Positions 25,600 to 34,471 of a stretch of 64,000 bases of DNA are shown here, in pieces. Each line of letters opens with the position of its first letter. Position 1 is the stretch's first letter. Source of the DNA: Hirschia sp964352025. GTDB taxonomy: Bacteria; Pseudomonadota; Alphaproteobacteria; Caulobacterales; Hyphomonadaceae. Under the pieces are notes generated by a model that was given only the letters and a program-made list of their open reading frames with translations, searched no databases and was not told the DNA's origin. The position numbers and the translations under genes are program-made. The stretch covers positions 1 to 64,000 of the forward strand of contig CAYGPZ010000006.1 of NCBI GenBank assembly GCA_964352025.1, given 5' to 3'.

Positions 25600-25926
25600 T
25601 TAAGTGTAAGTATCAGGCCTTGGGCGTTCATCCATGTAAATGTGCGATTCATTTACCAGCATATTAGCAGCATCAACCGTGTCAGCCTGTGAAACGGATA
25701 GTTTCATGTCTTCTTCTTCTAACTTCCAAAGAAGGTCAGCTACTTCAGCAGGTTCTGCGTCATTGAGCAATAGACGTAATACAGCTGGCACAAGAGGGTC
25801 ATATACATCTGTCGAACTTGGATCGCCATTAATATCCATCGGATCCCAGTCACGCCATAATACTTCGCTGATGACTTGGGACAGGCCTTCGAGCCAACGA
25901 TCTAGTTCCATGTCTGCTTTTGGCAT
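25600..25926 (-). CDS. hypothetical protein, acidic
   Basis: A 108-residue acidic protein with WRDWDPMDINGDPSSTDVYDP near the N-terminus (given in part: WDPMDINGDP) and a helical C-terminal part. The W-D-P-x-x-I-N pattern followed by a D-x-Y segment resembles DUF1871-like small proteins, but this is tentative. There is no signal peptide. GGAGATCTC precedes the ATG. It lies upstream of the CC0125-type lipoprotein gene and may share its transcript. Confidence 0.6.
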   Translation of the reverse strand: MPKADMELDRWLEGLSQVISEVLWRDWDPMDINGDPSSTDVYDPLVPAVLRLLLNDAEPAEVADLLWKLEEEDMKLSVSQADTVDAANMLVNESHIYMDERPRPDTYT

Positions 25927-26076
25927 TGAGATCTCCGATTCTAAAAATAGGTAATTAGGAGGTATGCAGTGATTGTGACCTTAGCTTGTTCAATAATTCA
26001 ATACTTCAAATCATGAATTTCTCTTTAAAACTCGAAGTGAGGCTGCGAGAGGCACTCGAAATGCGCATAGATAGTA

Positions 26077-28122
26077 TTAGTGACTAACGCCGCCTCTCAT
26101 AAGATCTTTAGATAATGCGATTGAAATAGGATTTCCACTCAGCCTGTGTCTGTAGACTTGCGTGTTTTCCAGAATGCGTTGCACGTAATTGCGGGTTTCA
26201 GAAAAAGGGATACTTTCAATAAAGTCGATGGGATCAATTTCGCCTTTGCGTGGATCTCCGTATTCCTTGATCCAGCGTTTAGGACGACTAGGTCCTGCAT
26301 TATATGCTGCAAGAGCTAGGATATAGGATCCATCGAATTCTTCTATGAGATCGTCCAAGTATCGACGACCGACTCTAAAATTATAAGTTGGGTCATCTGT
26401 AAGCCAGCTTTGCCGATATGGAAGACCTGCATTCCTTGCGGTTAATCTACCTGTAGAAGGTAGGAGCTGCATCATGCCGCGCGCATTGGCGTGGCTTATT
26501 GCGGTTGGCGTCAACTCACTCTCTTGGCGAGATAGAGCTAAAACAAGCGCGGGTTCAGCTATACCCGAGCCTGCGCTGTTTGGCAGTTCTATAACTGGGA
26601 AAGCGGCATCTGGAGTCACAACACCGTTGGCCAGTCCTGCCTTGCCGTTTCGGATACCTGCTCTTGGCTCCAGATAGTGCAGGGCAAGATCAAATAGTAT
26701 TTGATGCTCTTGCGGTGTCTTTAGGCTATCATCTATGTGGAATGAAAACCGCTCAAACGATTTAAGACGGCCAGTCTCTGCCAATAAGATTGCAGCCTTA
26801 ATAAGTGGTCGATCGTGAAACCCTTGTTTTTGTTCTTCCGTTACCGCCTCAGGCAGGCTGAATGCTAATTCTGCTTCACTTAAACCTGAGTCTCTGAGCC
26901 TTTGAGCCGCCATCTGACCATAAAATGTGAAGTTGAGTTGTGCAGCTTCTTTATAGCTTTCTAACGCTTCGTCATTTCGCTTAAGGGCTGTTAGAGCCTC
27001 ACCTCGCCAATACAAACCTCGTGACAGGCTAATGGGTGACCCCACACCCTTGGCGAGAGTATCAAAATGTTCAAATGCTGTTTGATTCTCATTCAGGTGT
27101 TTGAGTGACACCCAGCCAGCATAAAATTCTGCTTCGGCAAACCCGACGCCTTTTGTCATACCGTGATCAGCTGCAATCTTATAGGCTTCTGGCCAGCGAC
27201 GTTCTTTTATCAGGCTACGTAATAAAATACTTCGTTCATTCCAGATTTTAGAAAGACCTGCGGAAGAAACACCTTCTGGCGAAATTTGTAAAATAGATTC
27301 TATTGCGCCATCATAATTTTTTGCTTTACGTCTCCGCCACTTAGCACGCTCATATAATAAGCCCTGATCTGACTGGTATTTTTTAGGAACAGCATTCATC
27401 AGATTATCTACCCCTCGGCGTCCCTCCATAAGAGCCAATCGCGCTTGTACAAGTTTTTGCTCTGGTGATGATAATCGTTTCAACAGGCGTTTCGCGCTAC
27501 TTCGTTGATTTCCCCATAAAAGCATATCCACACGCGCTGAGTGGTCAGCTCTTGTAAGCGTGCTTCCATAAACCAGCAGAATTTCTTTTTCAGCAGAAGA
27601 AGGCAATGCGTAATTGAGCCAGACGTCTTTTATGACAGATTTTGCTTCGCTAGTTTTGTTATTTGCTTTGAGGAATTTAGCATACGCAAGTTTTCCTACG
27701 CCAGTCATCGGAGGATATTTCGAAAACCATGCGTCCAACTCCTTTGAACTCAAGTTTTCATATACAAGAAGAGATTCCGCTTGCTTCTGCATTTCGCGCG
27801 TTTTGGGCCAATCTGAAAGTTCTGACAGGCCTTTCTCTAATTCTGAAAAACTTGGTTGTGCCTTAGAGTTCGTTGTTATTCGCCATAACAGAAGTTGTTT
27901 AACAGTCGAATCATTAGACTGTTTGTAAAGTTTTCGGACCTTACTCCAGTTATTCGAATCGGCTGCATCAAGCGCATCCGCAAGGTTTATGTAGATTTTT
28001 TCGCTCACGACTTTAGACTTCACAACTGGAGCCGGCTTCAGTGAGGGTGCAACTGGAATCGCGTTAGCGGTTGATATTCCCATAGAAAATATAATAAACG
28101 CTACGCAAAGAATTCGTTTCAT
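26077..28122 (-). CDS. lytic transglycosylase (Slt-like)
   Basis: A soluble-type lytic transglycosylase of 681 residues from ATG 28122. Its signal peptide ends near SMGISTANA. A long superhelical alpha-domain (about residues 40–450) resembles Slt70's ring. The C-terminal SLT domain contains RQESELTPTAISHANARG (catalytic Glu in Q-E-S-E), GMMQLLPST and ALAAYNAGP. It cleaves MurNAc–GlcNAc bonds in the periplasm forming anhydro ends. It is divergent from dapA, an arrangement common in alphaproteobacteria. Confidence 0.93.
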   Translation of the reverse strand: MKRILCVAFIIFSMGISTANAIPVAPSLKPAPVVKSKVVSEKIYINLADALDAADSNNWSKVRKLYKQSNDSTVKQLLLWRITTNSKAQPSFSELEKGLSELSDWPKTREMQKQAESLLVYENLSSKELDAWFSKYPPMTGVGKLAYAKFLKANNKTSEAKSVIKDVWLNYALPSSAEKEILLVYGSTLTRADHSARVDMLLWGNQRSSAKRLLKRLSSPEQKLVQARLALMEGRRGVDNLMNAVPKKYQSDQGLLYERAKWRRRKAKNYDGAIESILQISPEGVSSAGLSKIWNERSILLRSLIKERRWPEAYKIAADHGMTKGVGFAEAEFYAGWVSLKHLNENQTAFEHFDTLAKGVGSPISLSRGLYWRGEALTALKRNDEALESYKEAAQLNFTFYGQMAAQRLRDSGLSEAELAFSLPEAVTEEQKQGFHDRPLIKAAILLAETGRLKSFERFSFHIDDSLKTPQEHQILFDLALHYLEPRAGIRNGKAGLANGVVTPDAAFPVIELPNSAGSGIAEPALVLALSRQESELTPTAISHANARGMMQLLPSTGRLTARNAGLPYRQSWLTDDPTYNFRVGRRYLDDLIEEFDGSYILALAAYNAGPSRPKRWIKEYGDPRKGEIDPIDFIESIPFSETRNYVQRILENTQVYRHRLSGNPISIALSKDLMRGGVSH

Positions 28123-28235
28123 GACTTGCCAAACCTGATAGTGACGCGAATAACCAAACCTATACCTTAAAAACGTGAACATGCCGTGAGCGTTTATTTA
28201 AATTTTCGAAATGTCTGCTCGAATTGGAGGACGCC

Positions 28236-29114
28236 ATGTTTAGAGGGTCTATACCCGCACTTGTTACACCTTTTCGTGACGGAAAAGTTGATGAACAAGC
28301 GTTTGAGAAATTGGTCGTCAGACAGATAGAAGCAGGAACACACGGGGTCGTTCCTTGTGGCACGACTGGTGAGAGCGCAACTTTATCACATGACGAGCAT
28401 AGGCGTGTCGTTGAGCTTTGTGTAGAAATCGTTGCTGGTAGAATACCTGTCATAGCTGGTGCTGGCTCCAATTCCACACGTGAAGCTATTGGTTTGGTGG
28501 AACACGCTAAATCTGTTGGAGCTCATGCTGCGCTGACAGTATGTCCATATTATAACAAACCTTCGCAAGCCGGCCTTATTTCCCACTTCACTGGAATAGC
28601 TGATGCTGTTGAGATGCCTTTGGTGCTCTATAATGTGCCCGGTCGGACGGTTGCAGATCTAGAGCCTGAAACATTAGGTGAGTTATCTAAGCATCCAAAT
28701 ATTATTGCAATTAAAGATGCGACTGGTGACCTTGGTCGCGTGGGCTGGCACAATTCAGTATGCGAAAAAGGCTTTACGCTTCTATCCGGAGATGACCATA
28801 GCGCTGTAGGTTTCAACGCTCTTGGCGGAGTGGGATGTATTTCAGTCACAGCCAATGTTGCCCCAAAAGCCTGCGCCGACATGCAAAACGCTGCAATGAG
28901 TGGAGACTTCGCTAAAGCACGTGAGATAAACGATACCTTGCAAAGATTGCATCGCGCTTTATTCCTCGAATCTAGTCCTGCACCCACAAAGTTTGCTATG
29001 GCTGAGTTAGGGTTATGCTCCCCAGACGTGCGTCGGCCAATTCTTCAAGTTCAATCAGATGAAGTAAAAGAAGAAATACGAACGGCAATGCGCGAAGCGG
29101 GCGTTCTTTCTTAA
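28236..29114 (+). CDS. dapA: 4-hydroxy-tetrahydrodipicolinate synthase
   Basis: DapA condenses pyruvate with aspartate semialdehyde on the lysine/meso-diaminopimelate pathway, supplying wall precursors. This 292-residue protein has GTTGESATL (pyruvate site), YYNKPSQAGL (catalytic Tyr), YNVPGRTVADL and IKDATGDLGR (Schiff-base Lys). ATG 28236 follows a strong GGAGG by 5 bases. It is directly followed by smpB, as in many alphaproteobacteria. Confidence 0.96.
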   Translation: MFRGSIPALVTPFRDGKVDEQAFEKLVVRQIEAGTHGVVPCGTTGESATLSHDEHRRVVELCVEIVAGRIPVIAGAGSNSTREAIGLVEHAKSVGAHAALTVCPYYNKPSQAGLISHFTGIADAVEMPLVLYNVPGRTVADLEPETLGELSKHPNIIAIKDATGDLGRVGWHNSVCEKGFTLLSGDDHSAVGFNALGGVGCISVTANVAPKACADMQNAAMSGDFAKAREINDTLQRLHRALFLESSPAPTKFAMAELGLCSPDVRRPILQVQSDEVKEEIRTAMREAGVLS

Positions 29115-29123
29115 AGGTTCAAT

Positions 29124-29600
29124 ATGGCAAAACAGAAAAAAGATAATGGTGGGGGTCTAGTCGCTGAGAACCGCCAAAGTCGACGCAATTACGAAGTTGT
29201 CGATACCTTCGAGGCGGGCGTTGCGCTATTGGGAACAGAAGTTAAGTCTCTTCGTTTAGGTAGAGCAAATATCTCTGAAAGCTATGCGCGCGATGAGGAG
29301 GGTGAAATCGTTCTGGTCAATGCAACCATTCCCATATACCCACCCGCGGCGCGGTTTAATCACGAGCCTTTGCGTATCAGGAAACTTCTTCTTAAAAAGA
29401 AGGAAATTGCGAAGCTGATGCAGGGGATTACACGGGATGGCATGACCATTGTCCCGCTGAAGCTATACTTTAACGAGCGTGGCATTGCGAAGTTGCTTTT
29501 AGGGCTCGCAAAAGGGCGCAAGAATCACGATAAAAGAGACGTTGAGAAGAAGCGCGACTGGGATAAACAAAAAGCCCGATTAATGCGCGCACGCGGATAA
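29124..29600 (+). CDS. smpB: SsrA-binding protein SmpB
   Basis: SmpB binds tmRNA and is required for trans-translation. The 158-residue protein shows VAENRQSRRNYEVVDTFEAG, split as AENRQSRRNYEV, then GTEVKSLRLGRANI, and the C-terminal basic tail KGRKNHDKRD…KKRDWDKQKAR. This tail enters the mRNA channel. It begins 9 bases after dapA, probably in one operon. Confidence 0.97.
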   Translation: MAKQKKDNGGGLVAENRQSRRNYEVVDTFEAGVALLGTEVKSLRLGRANISESYARDEEGEIVLVNATIPIYPPAARFNHEPLRIRKLLLKKKEIAKLMQGITRDGMTIVPLKLYFNERGIAKLLLGLAKGRKNHDKRDVEKKRDWDKQKARLMRARG

Positions 29601-30118
29601 AATATACCATTTTAATCAGTGTATTTGGGGCGATTTTTGTCAAAATTTCGACAGCTAGACAATTTGTCGCAATCTACGCCATTGTTGATTCGTCCGCTGA
29701 GTTGTGTTTAGGGCAAATAAATCAAGAAACTCTATTTAAATTCGTATCTTATGATGTTTTTTTTCCTAGCTGCAATGCAAAGCCGATATTGATAACGGTT
29801 TGCATCTGGCAGCAAAAAGACACTAAAATCATGGGGCTAAATTTATGCATTGGTTTCTGTAAGTATGCTGATGGTGGGGGGATTTGGAAATTGATAGTGA
29901 ATCAAATCGATAAATCGCAAAACAGGCGCTTTTCTAGACCAAATTCCTTTGCTAAAGCGAAGACCGCTAATCGAACCAACGATGTGGTTAAGTTTTGTGC
30001 GGTAAATATGCCAATTGAGTGCCTCAATTTTGTCAATATTGAAAAAGTTGGACTCAATTACTATTGCACGCAGAGCCAAAGCGTCTTAGGCCGATCCGCA
30101 AACTACTAGGAATACGTA
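29601..30118. other. intergenic region before nuo operon
   Basis: This 518-base stretch lies between smpB and nuoA. No convincing gene was seen. A 135-codon frame from 29702 has poor, Cys-rich, low-similarity content and is rejected. A possible promoter, TTGCAT (29800–29805) and TAAAAT (29824–29829) with an 18-base spacer, would give a leader of nearly 290 bases before nuoA. No strong terminator is evident after smpB. The length suggests room for regulation of the nuo operon. Confidence 0.5.
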
Positions 30119-30493
30119 ATGCAAGACGTTCAATCTCTCGTCCTAAATTATTTGCCAGTCGTCATCTTCTTCGCGTTTGGTCTCGCTCTATGTTTGGCCT
30201 TCCTCGTTGCTTCAGCGGTGTTGTCTCCAAATAATCCGGACCCCGAAAAGAATTCAGCCTATGAATGTGGTTTCAACCCATTCGATGACGCGCGAATGAA
30301 GTTTGATATTCGGTTTTATCTGGTGGCTATTTTATTCATTATTTTTGATTTGGAAGTCGCATTCCTATTCCCATGGATCTTCCAAGTGGATGCTGGAAAT
30401 ATCGCTGCCTTCTGGTCAATGATGGTGTTTCTAGGCGTCCTGACAATCGGCTTCATTTACGAGTGGAGTTCTGGCGCGTTGGAGTGGGAATAG
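30119..30493 (+). CDS. nuoA: NADH-quinone oxidoreductase subunit A
   Basis: A 124-residue membrane subunit of respiratory complex I with three transmembrane helices. The conserved loop NPDPEKNSAYECGFNPFDDAR (read here as AYECGFNPFDDA) and the second-helix FDIRFYLVAILFIIFDLEVA pattern are typical. It opens the nuo operon, which encodes the proton-pumping NADH dehydrogenase of the inner membrane. Confidence 0.97.
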   Translation: MQDVQSLVLNYLPVVIFFAFGLALCLAFLVASAVLSPNNPDPEKNSAYECGFNPFDDARMKFDIRFYLVAILFIIFDLEVAFLFPWIFQVDAGNIAAFWSMMVFLGVLTIGFIYEWSSGALEWE

Positions 30494-30496
30494 ATC

Positions 30497-31063
30497 ATGA
30501 GTAAGAATTTGACTCCGACATTGGCTGCAGGTCAGCCATCTTCCGAAGCAGGTGCAAAAATCCGTGGAGATGATCCATTCTACGCCGGTGTATCTGACGA
30601 GCTCGCAGACAAAGGTTTTGTAGTAGCAAAGCTAGATGATGCCATTACGTGGGCTAGAACTGGTTCTCTCATGTTTATGAGTTTTGGTTTGGCCTGTTGT
30701 GCGGTCGAAATGATGCACGCTGCTAACCCACGCTACGACATGGAACGTTTCGGAATGGCTCCGCGCGGAACGCCGCGCCAATCTGATCTTATGATTGTTG
30801 CTGGAACGCTGACGAATAAAATGGCTCCCGCGATGCGTAAGGTTTATGACCAAATGGCCGAGCCACGTTATGTGATTTCTATGGGATCATGTGCAAATGG
30901 TGGTGGGTATTATCACTACTCATACTCTGTTGTTCGTGGATGTGATCGTATCGTACCAGTGGATGTTTACGTACCTGGTTGTCCTCCAACAGCGGAAGCT
31001 TTGATGTACGGGCTTCTTCAGCTGCAAAAGAAAATACGCCGCGAAGGGACAATTGATCGATGA
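30497..31063 (+). CDS. nuoB: NADH-quinone oxidoreductase subunit B
   Basis: The 188-residue peripheral subunit carries cluster N2, the last iron–sulfur centre before quinone. Visible ligands are in FGLACCAVEMM, GSCANGGGYY and DVYVPGCPP. The basic/hydrophobic patch and length are normal. Its stop overlaps nuoC (ATGA). Confidence 0.98.
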   Translation: MSKNLTPTLAAGQPSSEAGAKIRGDDPFYAGVSDELADKGFVVAKLDDAITWARTGSLMFMSFGLACCAVEMMHAANPRYDMERFGMAPRGTPRQSDLMIVAGTLTNKMAPAMRKVYDQMAEPRYVISMGSCANGGGYYHYSYSVVRGCDRIVPVDVYVPGCPPTAEALMYGLLQLQKKIRREGTIDR

Positions 31064-31689
31064 GTTTGTCCTATATAAATACTGAAACTTTGGAAGATTT
31101 AGCGAACCACATTGAGAGCGAACAGCAGCATGCTGTGAAATCATGTGAAGTTGTACGTGACGAATTAGTTGTTACTGCAGTGCGTGACCAAATCCTGTCG
31201 CTAATGCGTTTCTTGCGCAATGACTCGCAATGTAAATTTGAAACGCTTGTAGACCTATGCGCTGCTGACTATCCTGCGCGAGCTGAGCGTTTTGATGTGG
31301 TTTACCACATGCTCTCAATGAGCTTGAACCAACGCATTCGCATTAAGGTGACAACAGATGAAGAGGGGGCTGTCCCATCTCTTTGCGAGCTTTTCCCTTG
31401 TGCAAACTGGAATGAGCGAGAAGCCTTTGACATGTATGGTGTGCTTTTCTCCGGACACCCTGATTTGCGTCGTATTTTGACGGATTATGGTTTCGAAGGT
31501 CACCCACTTCGTAAAGACTTCCCACTAACTGGTCACGTAGAAGTACGTTACGATGACGTCGAAAAACGCGTTGTTTATCAGCCGGTTAAGCTTGTTCAAG
31601 AATACAGAAACTTTGACTTTATGTCGCCTTGGGAGGGAATGCAGAGCGTTCTGCCTGGTGACGAAAAAGCAAATGAGGGGGAGGCTTAA
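31060..31689 (+). CDS. nuoC: NADH-quinone oxidoreductase subunit C
   Basis: The 30-kDa-type subunit has 209 residues and helps form the quinone-binding arm. It has NWNEREAFDMYGVLFSGHPDLRR, given here as EREAFDMYGV and GHPDLRRILTDYGF, and GHPLRKDFPL. It is a separate gene, not fused to nuoD. The start overlaps nuoB by four bases. Confidence 0.97.
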   Translation: MSLSYINTETLEDLANHIESEQQHAVKSCEVVRDELVVTAVRDQILSLMRFLRNDSQCKFETLVDLCAADYPARAERFDVVYHMLSMSLNQRIRIKVTTDEEGAVPSLCELFPCANWNEREAFDMYGVLFSGHPDLRRILTDYGFEGHPLRKDFPLTGHVEVRYDDVEKRVVYQPVKLVQEYRNFDFMSPWEGMQSVLPGDEKANEGEA

Positions 31690-31692
31690 GCT

Positions 31693-32892
31693 ATGGCTGA
31701 CGGAAACGCATCCTCAAACCCAGAAGACAATCGTAAATTTACGATCAATTTCGGTCCTCAGCACCCAGCAGCGCACGGCGTGTTGCGTATGGTTCTTGAG
31801 TTGGACGGTGAAATTGTAGAACGTGTTGATTCTCACATCGGTCTACTTCACCGCGGTACTGAAAAACTCATTGAGTACAAAACATATCTTCAAGCGATGC
31901 CATATTTTGACCGCTTGGACTATTGTGCGCCAATGAACCAAGAGCACGCTTGGTGTCTTGCAATTGAAAAATTGGCTAACATTGAAGTGCCGCGTCGCGC
32001 ACAATTTATCCGTGTTCTATATTCTGAAATCGGACGTCTTCAATCACACCTATTGAATGTCACAACGCAAGCGATGGACGTTGGTGCACTAACACCTATT
32101 ACTTGGGGCTTTGAAGAGCGCGAAAAACTATTGGTCTTTTATGAGCGCGCTTCAGGAAGTCGTATGCACGCAGCATATTTCCGTCCAGGTGGTGTTCATC
32201 AGGACCTTCCTCCAGAATTGCTCGAAGATATTTATGATTTCTGCGACCCGTTTTTGAAAGTTTTGGACGACATTGAAGGCCTTCTGACCGAAAGTAGGAT
32301 CTTTAAACAGCGTAACGTGAATATCGGGGTTGTTTCAACGCAAACTGCTTTGGACTGGGGTTTCTCCGGTGTCATGGTTCGCGGTTCTGGAATGCCTTGG
32401 GATTTGCGCCGTTCTCAGCCGTATGAAATTTATACTGAATTGGAATTTGGTATTCCAATTGGTAAAAATGGTGACTGTTACGACCGTTATCTTTGCCGCA
32501 TGGAAGAGATGCGCGAATCTGTAAAGATCATTAAACAATGTATCGATCAGATTCCTCAAGGTCCTGTGCTCCCAGAACGATCCAAATATGCTCCACCTCG
32601 TCGTGGGGAAATGAAAGGGTCGATGGAGGCACTAATCCATCACTTCAAACTCTATACTGAAGGTTTCCACGTTCCAGAAGGTGAAATTTACGCCACTGTC
32701 GAAGCGCCTAAAGGTGAATTTGGAGTGTATCTGGTTTCCGATGGAAGCAACCGCCCATACCGCGCCAAGATCAAAGCCCCGGGATATGCGCATCTACAGG
32801 CGATGGACTATTTGTGTAAGGGACACCAATTGGCAGATGCTTCTGCAATACTTGGATCACTTGATATTGTGTTTGGGGAGATTGACCGATGA
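31693..32892 (+). CDS. nuoD: NADH-quinone oxidoreductase subunit D
   Basis: The 49-kDa-type subunit of 399 residues forms the quinone pocket with NuoB. It has NFGPQHPAAHGVLR, HIGLLHRGTEKLIE, YLQAMPYFDRLDY and the C-terminal SLDIVFGEIDR. Length is typical for the stand-alone form. Its end overlaps the inserted NTF2-like gene by four bases. Confidence 0.98.
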   Translation: MADGNASSNPEDNRKFTINFGPQHPAAHGVLRMVLELDGEIVERVDSHIGLLHRGTEKLIEYKTYLQAMPYFDRLDYCAPMNQEHAWCLAIEKLANIEVPRRAQFIRVLYSEIGRLQSHLLNVTTQAMDVGALTPITWGFEEREKLLVFYERASGSRMHAAYFRPGGVHQDLPPELLEDIYDFCDPFLKVLDDIEGLLTESRIFKQRNVNIGVVSTQTALDWGFSGVMVRGSGMPWDLRRSQPYEIYTELEFGIPIGKNGDCYDRYLCRMEEMRESVKIIKQCIDQIPQGPVLPERSKYAPPRRGEMKGSMEALIHHFKLYTEGFHVPEGEIYATVEAPKGEFGVYLVSDGSNRPYRAKIKAPGYAHLQAMDYLCKGHQLADASAILGSLDIVFGEIDR

Positions 32893-33230
32893 CATCTTCT
32901 GCAGAAATAGTTCAAGGGCAATTGGAAGCTTACAACGCGCAGGATGTTGATGCGTTTTGCAAGTTTTTCTCAGACGATATCCTAATTACAGGATATTTGG
33001 GTGACGTTATTTGTGAGGGCATGCCTGCTTTCAAGAAACGTCATGAGGGGATCTTCTCAGAGTTTCCAAACAATAAAGCTGAATTACTCCACCGTATTGA
33101 TTTAGGTGGAACAGTGATCGACCACGAAGATGTATCGCGCGGCAATGGTGATGCAAGTTTTCAGGTTGGTTGTATTTATACGATTACTAATGCGCGCATC
33201 TCACGCATTGAATACGTCAAAGCGAGTTAG
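32889..33230 (+). CDS. NTF2/SnoaL-like protein inserted in nuo operon
   Basis: The 113-residue protein has the NTF2-like fold pattern: an N-terminal helix (IVQGQLEAYNAQDVDAFCKFF, seen as QLEAYNAQDVDAFCKFF), a beta strand DDILITGYLGD, and the later ISRIEYV strand. Members bind small molecules or act as structural folds; the ligand here is unknown. It starts within the nuoD stop (ATGA) and is followed after 3 bases by nuoE, so it is translated as part of complex I mRNA. It may be an assembly aid or an unrelated passenger. Confidence 0.8.
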   Translation: MTSSAEIVQGQLEAYNAQDVDAFCKFFSDDILITGYLGDVICEGMPAFKKRHEGIFSEFPNNKAELLHRIDLGGTVIDHEDVSRGNGDASFQVGCIYTITNARISRIEYVKAS

Positions 33231-33233
33231 ATA

Positions 33234-34265
33234 ATGAGCAGTATTCGTCGATTTGACATAGAAGCCGGTGGTGACAGTTTCTCTTTTAAACCAGAGACTG
33301 AAGCAAAAATCACATTTTGGCTTTCCAAATATCCAGAAGAGCGCAAACGTTCTGCTGTAATTCCAATGTTGTGGATGGCGCAAAAAGATAACGCAGGATG
33401 GTTGTCAGAACCAGCTATGCGTGAAGTCGCTGACCGTCTCGAGATGGCATATATTCGTGTTTACGAAGTTGCGACTTTCTACACAATGTTCCGCATGCAA
33501 CCGGTTGGTGAATTCCACATCCAGGTTTGTGGTACGACGCCATGTATGCTGCGTGGCTCTGATGATTTGATTAAAGTTTGTAAATCCAAGATTGGCGATA
33601 AAGGCCATGTTGGTGCAAACGGAAAATTATCATGGGAGGAAGTCGAGTGCTTGGGTGCTTGTGTGAATGCACCAATGGCGCAGATCAATGACTACTACTA
33701 TGAGGACCTTGATGAGGCGTCTATGACGTCCCTGTTGGATGATTTTGTAGCAGGTAAAAACCCTGAGCCAGGTACGCGTGTTGATAGACAAACAAGTGCA
33801 CCTGAAGGTGGTTTAACATCCTTGCTTGATGAGTCCCTATATGACGGATCTTTAGCAAAGCCTCTGACAAGCATTCCTGGAGCGCCAGATAATAGTGCTC
33901 CCGCGGAAGAAGAGAAAAAGCCTGAATCAGCTCCAGTCGTTAAAGAAGCCAAGGTTGAAAAGCCTACTTTGGAAGATGATGCACGCCCTACCTTCTTAAA
34001 TGAAGCGAACGGCGACAAAGACGATCTGAAACAGGTCTCAGGAATCGGTCCTAAGATTGAAGAGACATTGAATTCACTAGGAATTTTTCACTTCTCTCAA
34101 ATTTCTGAGTGGACAGAAGAGAATGTCGCTTGGGTCGATGGCTATTTGAGTTTTAAAGGCCGTGTTGACCGCGAAGAGTGGATTTCTCAAGCGAAAAAAT
34201 TGGCCGCTGGCATTGAGACAGAGTTCTCAAAACGTCAGGCAAAAGCAGAAACATTGAAAGACTAG
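33234..34265 (+). CDS. nuoE: NADH-quinone oxidoreductase subunit E with HhH tail
   Basis: The first about 165 residues are NuoE: the [2Fe-2S] ligands are Cys99 and Cys104 (CGTTPC) and Cys139 and Cys143 (CLGAC). It passes electrons with NuoF in the NADH dehydrogenase module. A Pro/Ser/Glu-rich linker (about 175–260) leads to a helix-hairpin-helix domain (about 262–330, SGIGPKIEETLNSLGIFHF), giving 343 residues against the usual 160–170. Such tails occur in other alphaproteobacterial NuoE. The tail closely matches the end of the WR-repeat protein. Its task is unknown. Confidence 0.96.
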   Translation: MSSIRRFDIEAGGDSFSFKPETEAKITFWLSKYPEERKRSAVIPMLWMAQKDNAGWLSEPAMREVADRLEMAYIRVYEVATFYTMFRMQPVGEFHIQVCGTTPCMLRGSDDLIKVCKSKIGDKGHVGANGKLSWEEVECLGACVNAPMAQINDYYYEDLDEASMTSLLDDFVAGKNPEPGTRVDRQTSAPEGGLTSLLDESLYDGSLAKPLTSIPGAPDNSAPAEEEKKPESAPVVKEAKVEKPTLEDDARPTFLNEANGDKDDLKQVSGIGPKIEETLNSLGIFHFSQISEWTEENVAWVDGYLSFKGRVDREEWISQAKKLAAGIETEFSKRQAKAETLKD

Positions 34266-34270
34266 TGTTG

Positions 34271-34471
34271 ATGACCGATCAAAACTCTAATCCTCAGCTG
34301 AAAGCATTGCTCATCGCAGCAGCGCTTGAAACGCTGTGCATTGGGGGCGGGGTCGCAGCATGGCTTTCGACAGATAAAATAATATGGCTCGCTATTGGTG
34401 TGATAGCCGGTTTGGGATTCTCTCTTCCGGCGATTATTACATTCATTCGTGCTAGCAAGGGGCAAAAGTAA
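34271..34471 (+). CDS. small membrane protein inserted in nuo operon
   Basis: This 66-residue protein has two hydrophobic segments (about residues 12–30 and 36–55) and a short basic end (RASKGQK). It is not one of the 14 nuo subunits, and I recognise no family. It begins at ATG 34271, just after nuoE, and its TAA overlaps the nuoF ATG, showing coupling. It may be an accessory or assembly factor of complex I; this rests on position alone. Confidence 0.7.
   Translation: MTDQNSNPQLKALLIAAALETLCIGGGVAAWLSTDKIIWLAIGVIAGLGFSLPAIITFIRASKGQK

Noticed and set aside
29702..30109. 135-codon open frame before nuoA
   Set aside because: Composition is Cys- and Asn-rich with no domain pattern, it lacks a clear ribosome-binding site, and it fills an otherwise regulatory gap. 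It is probably a chance frame.
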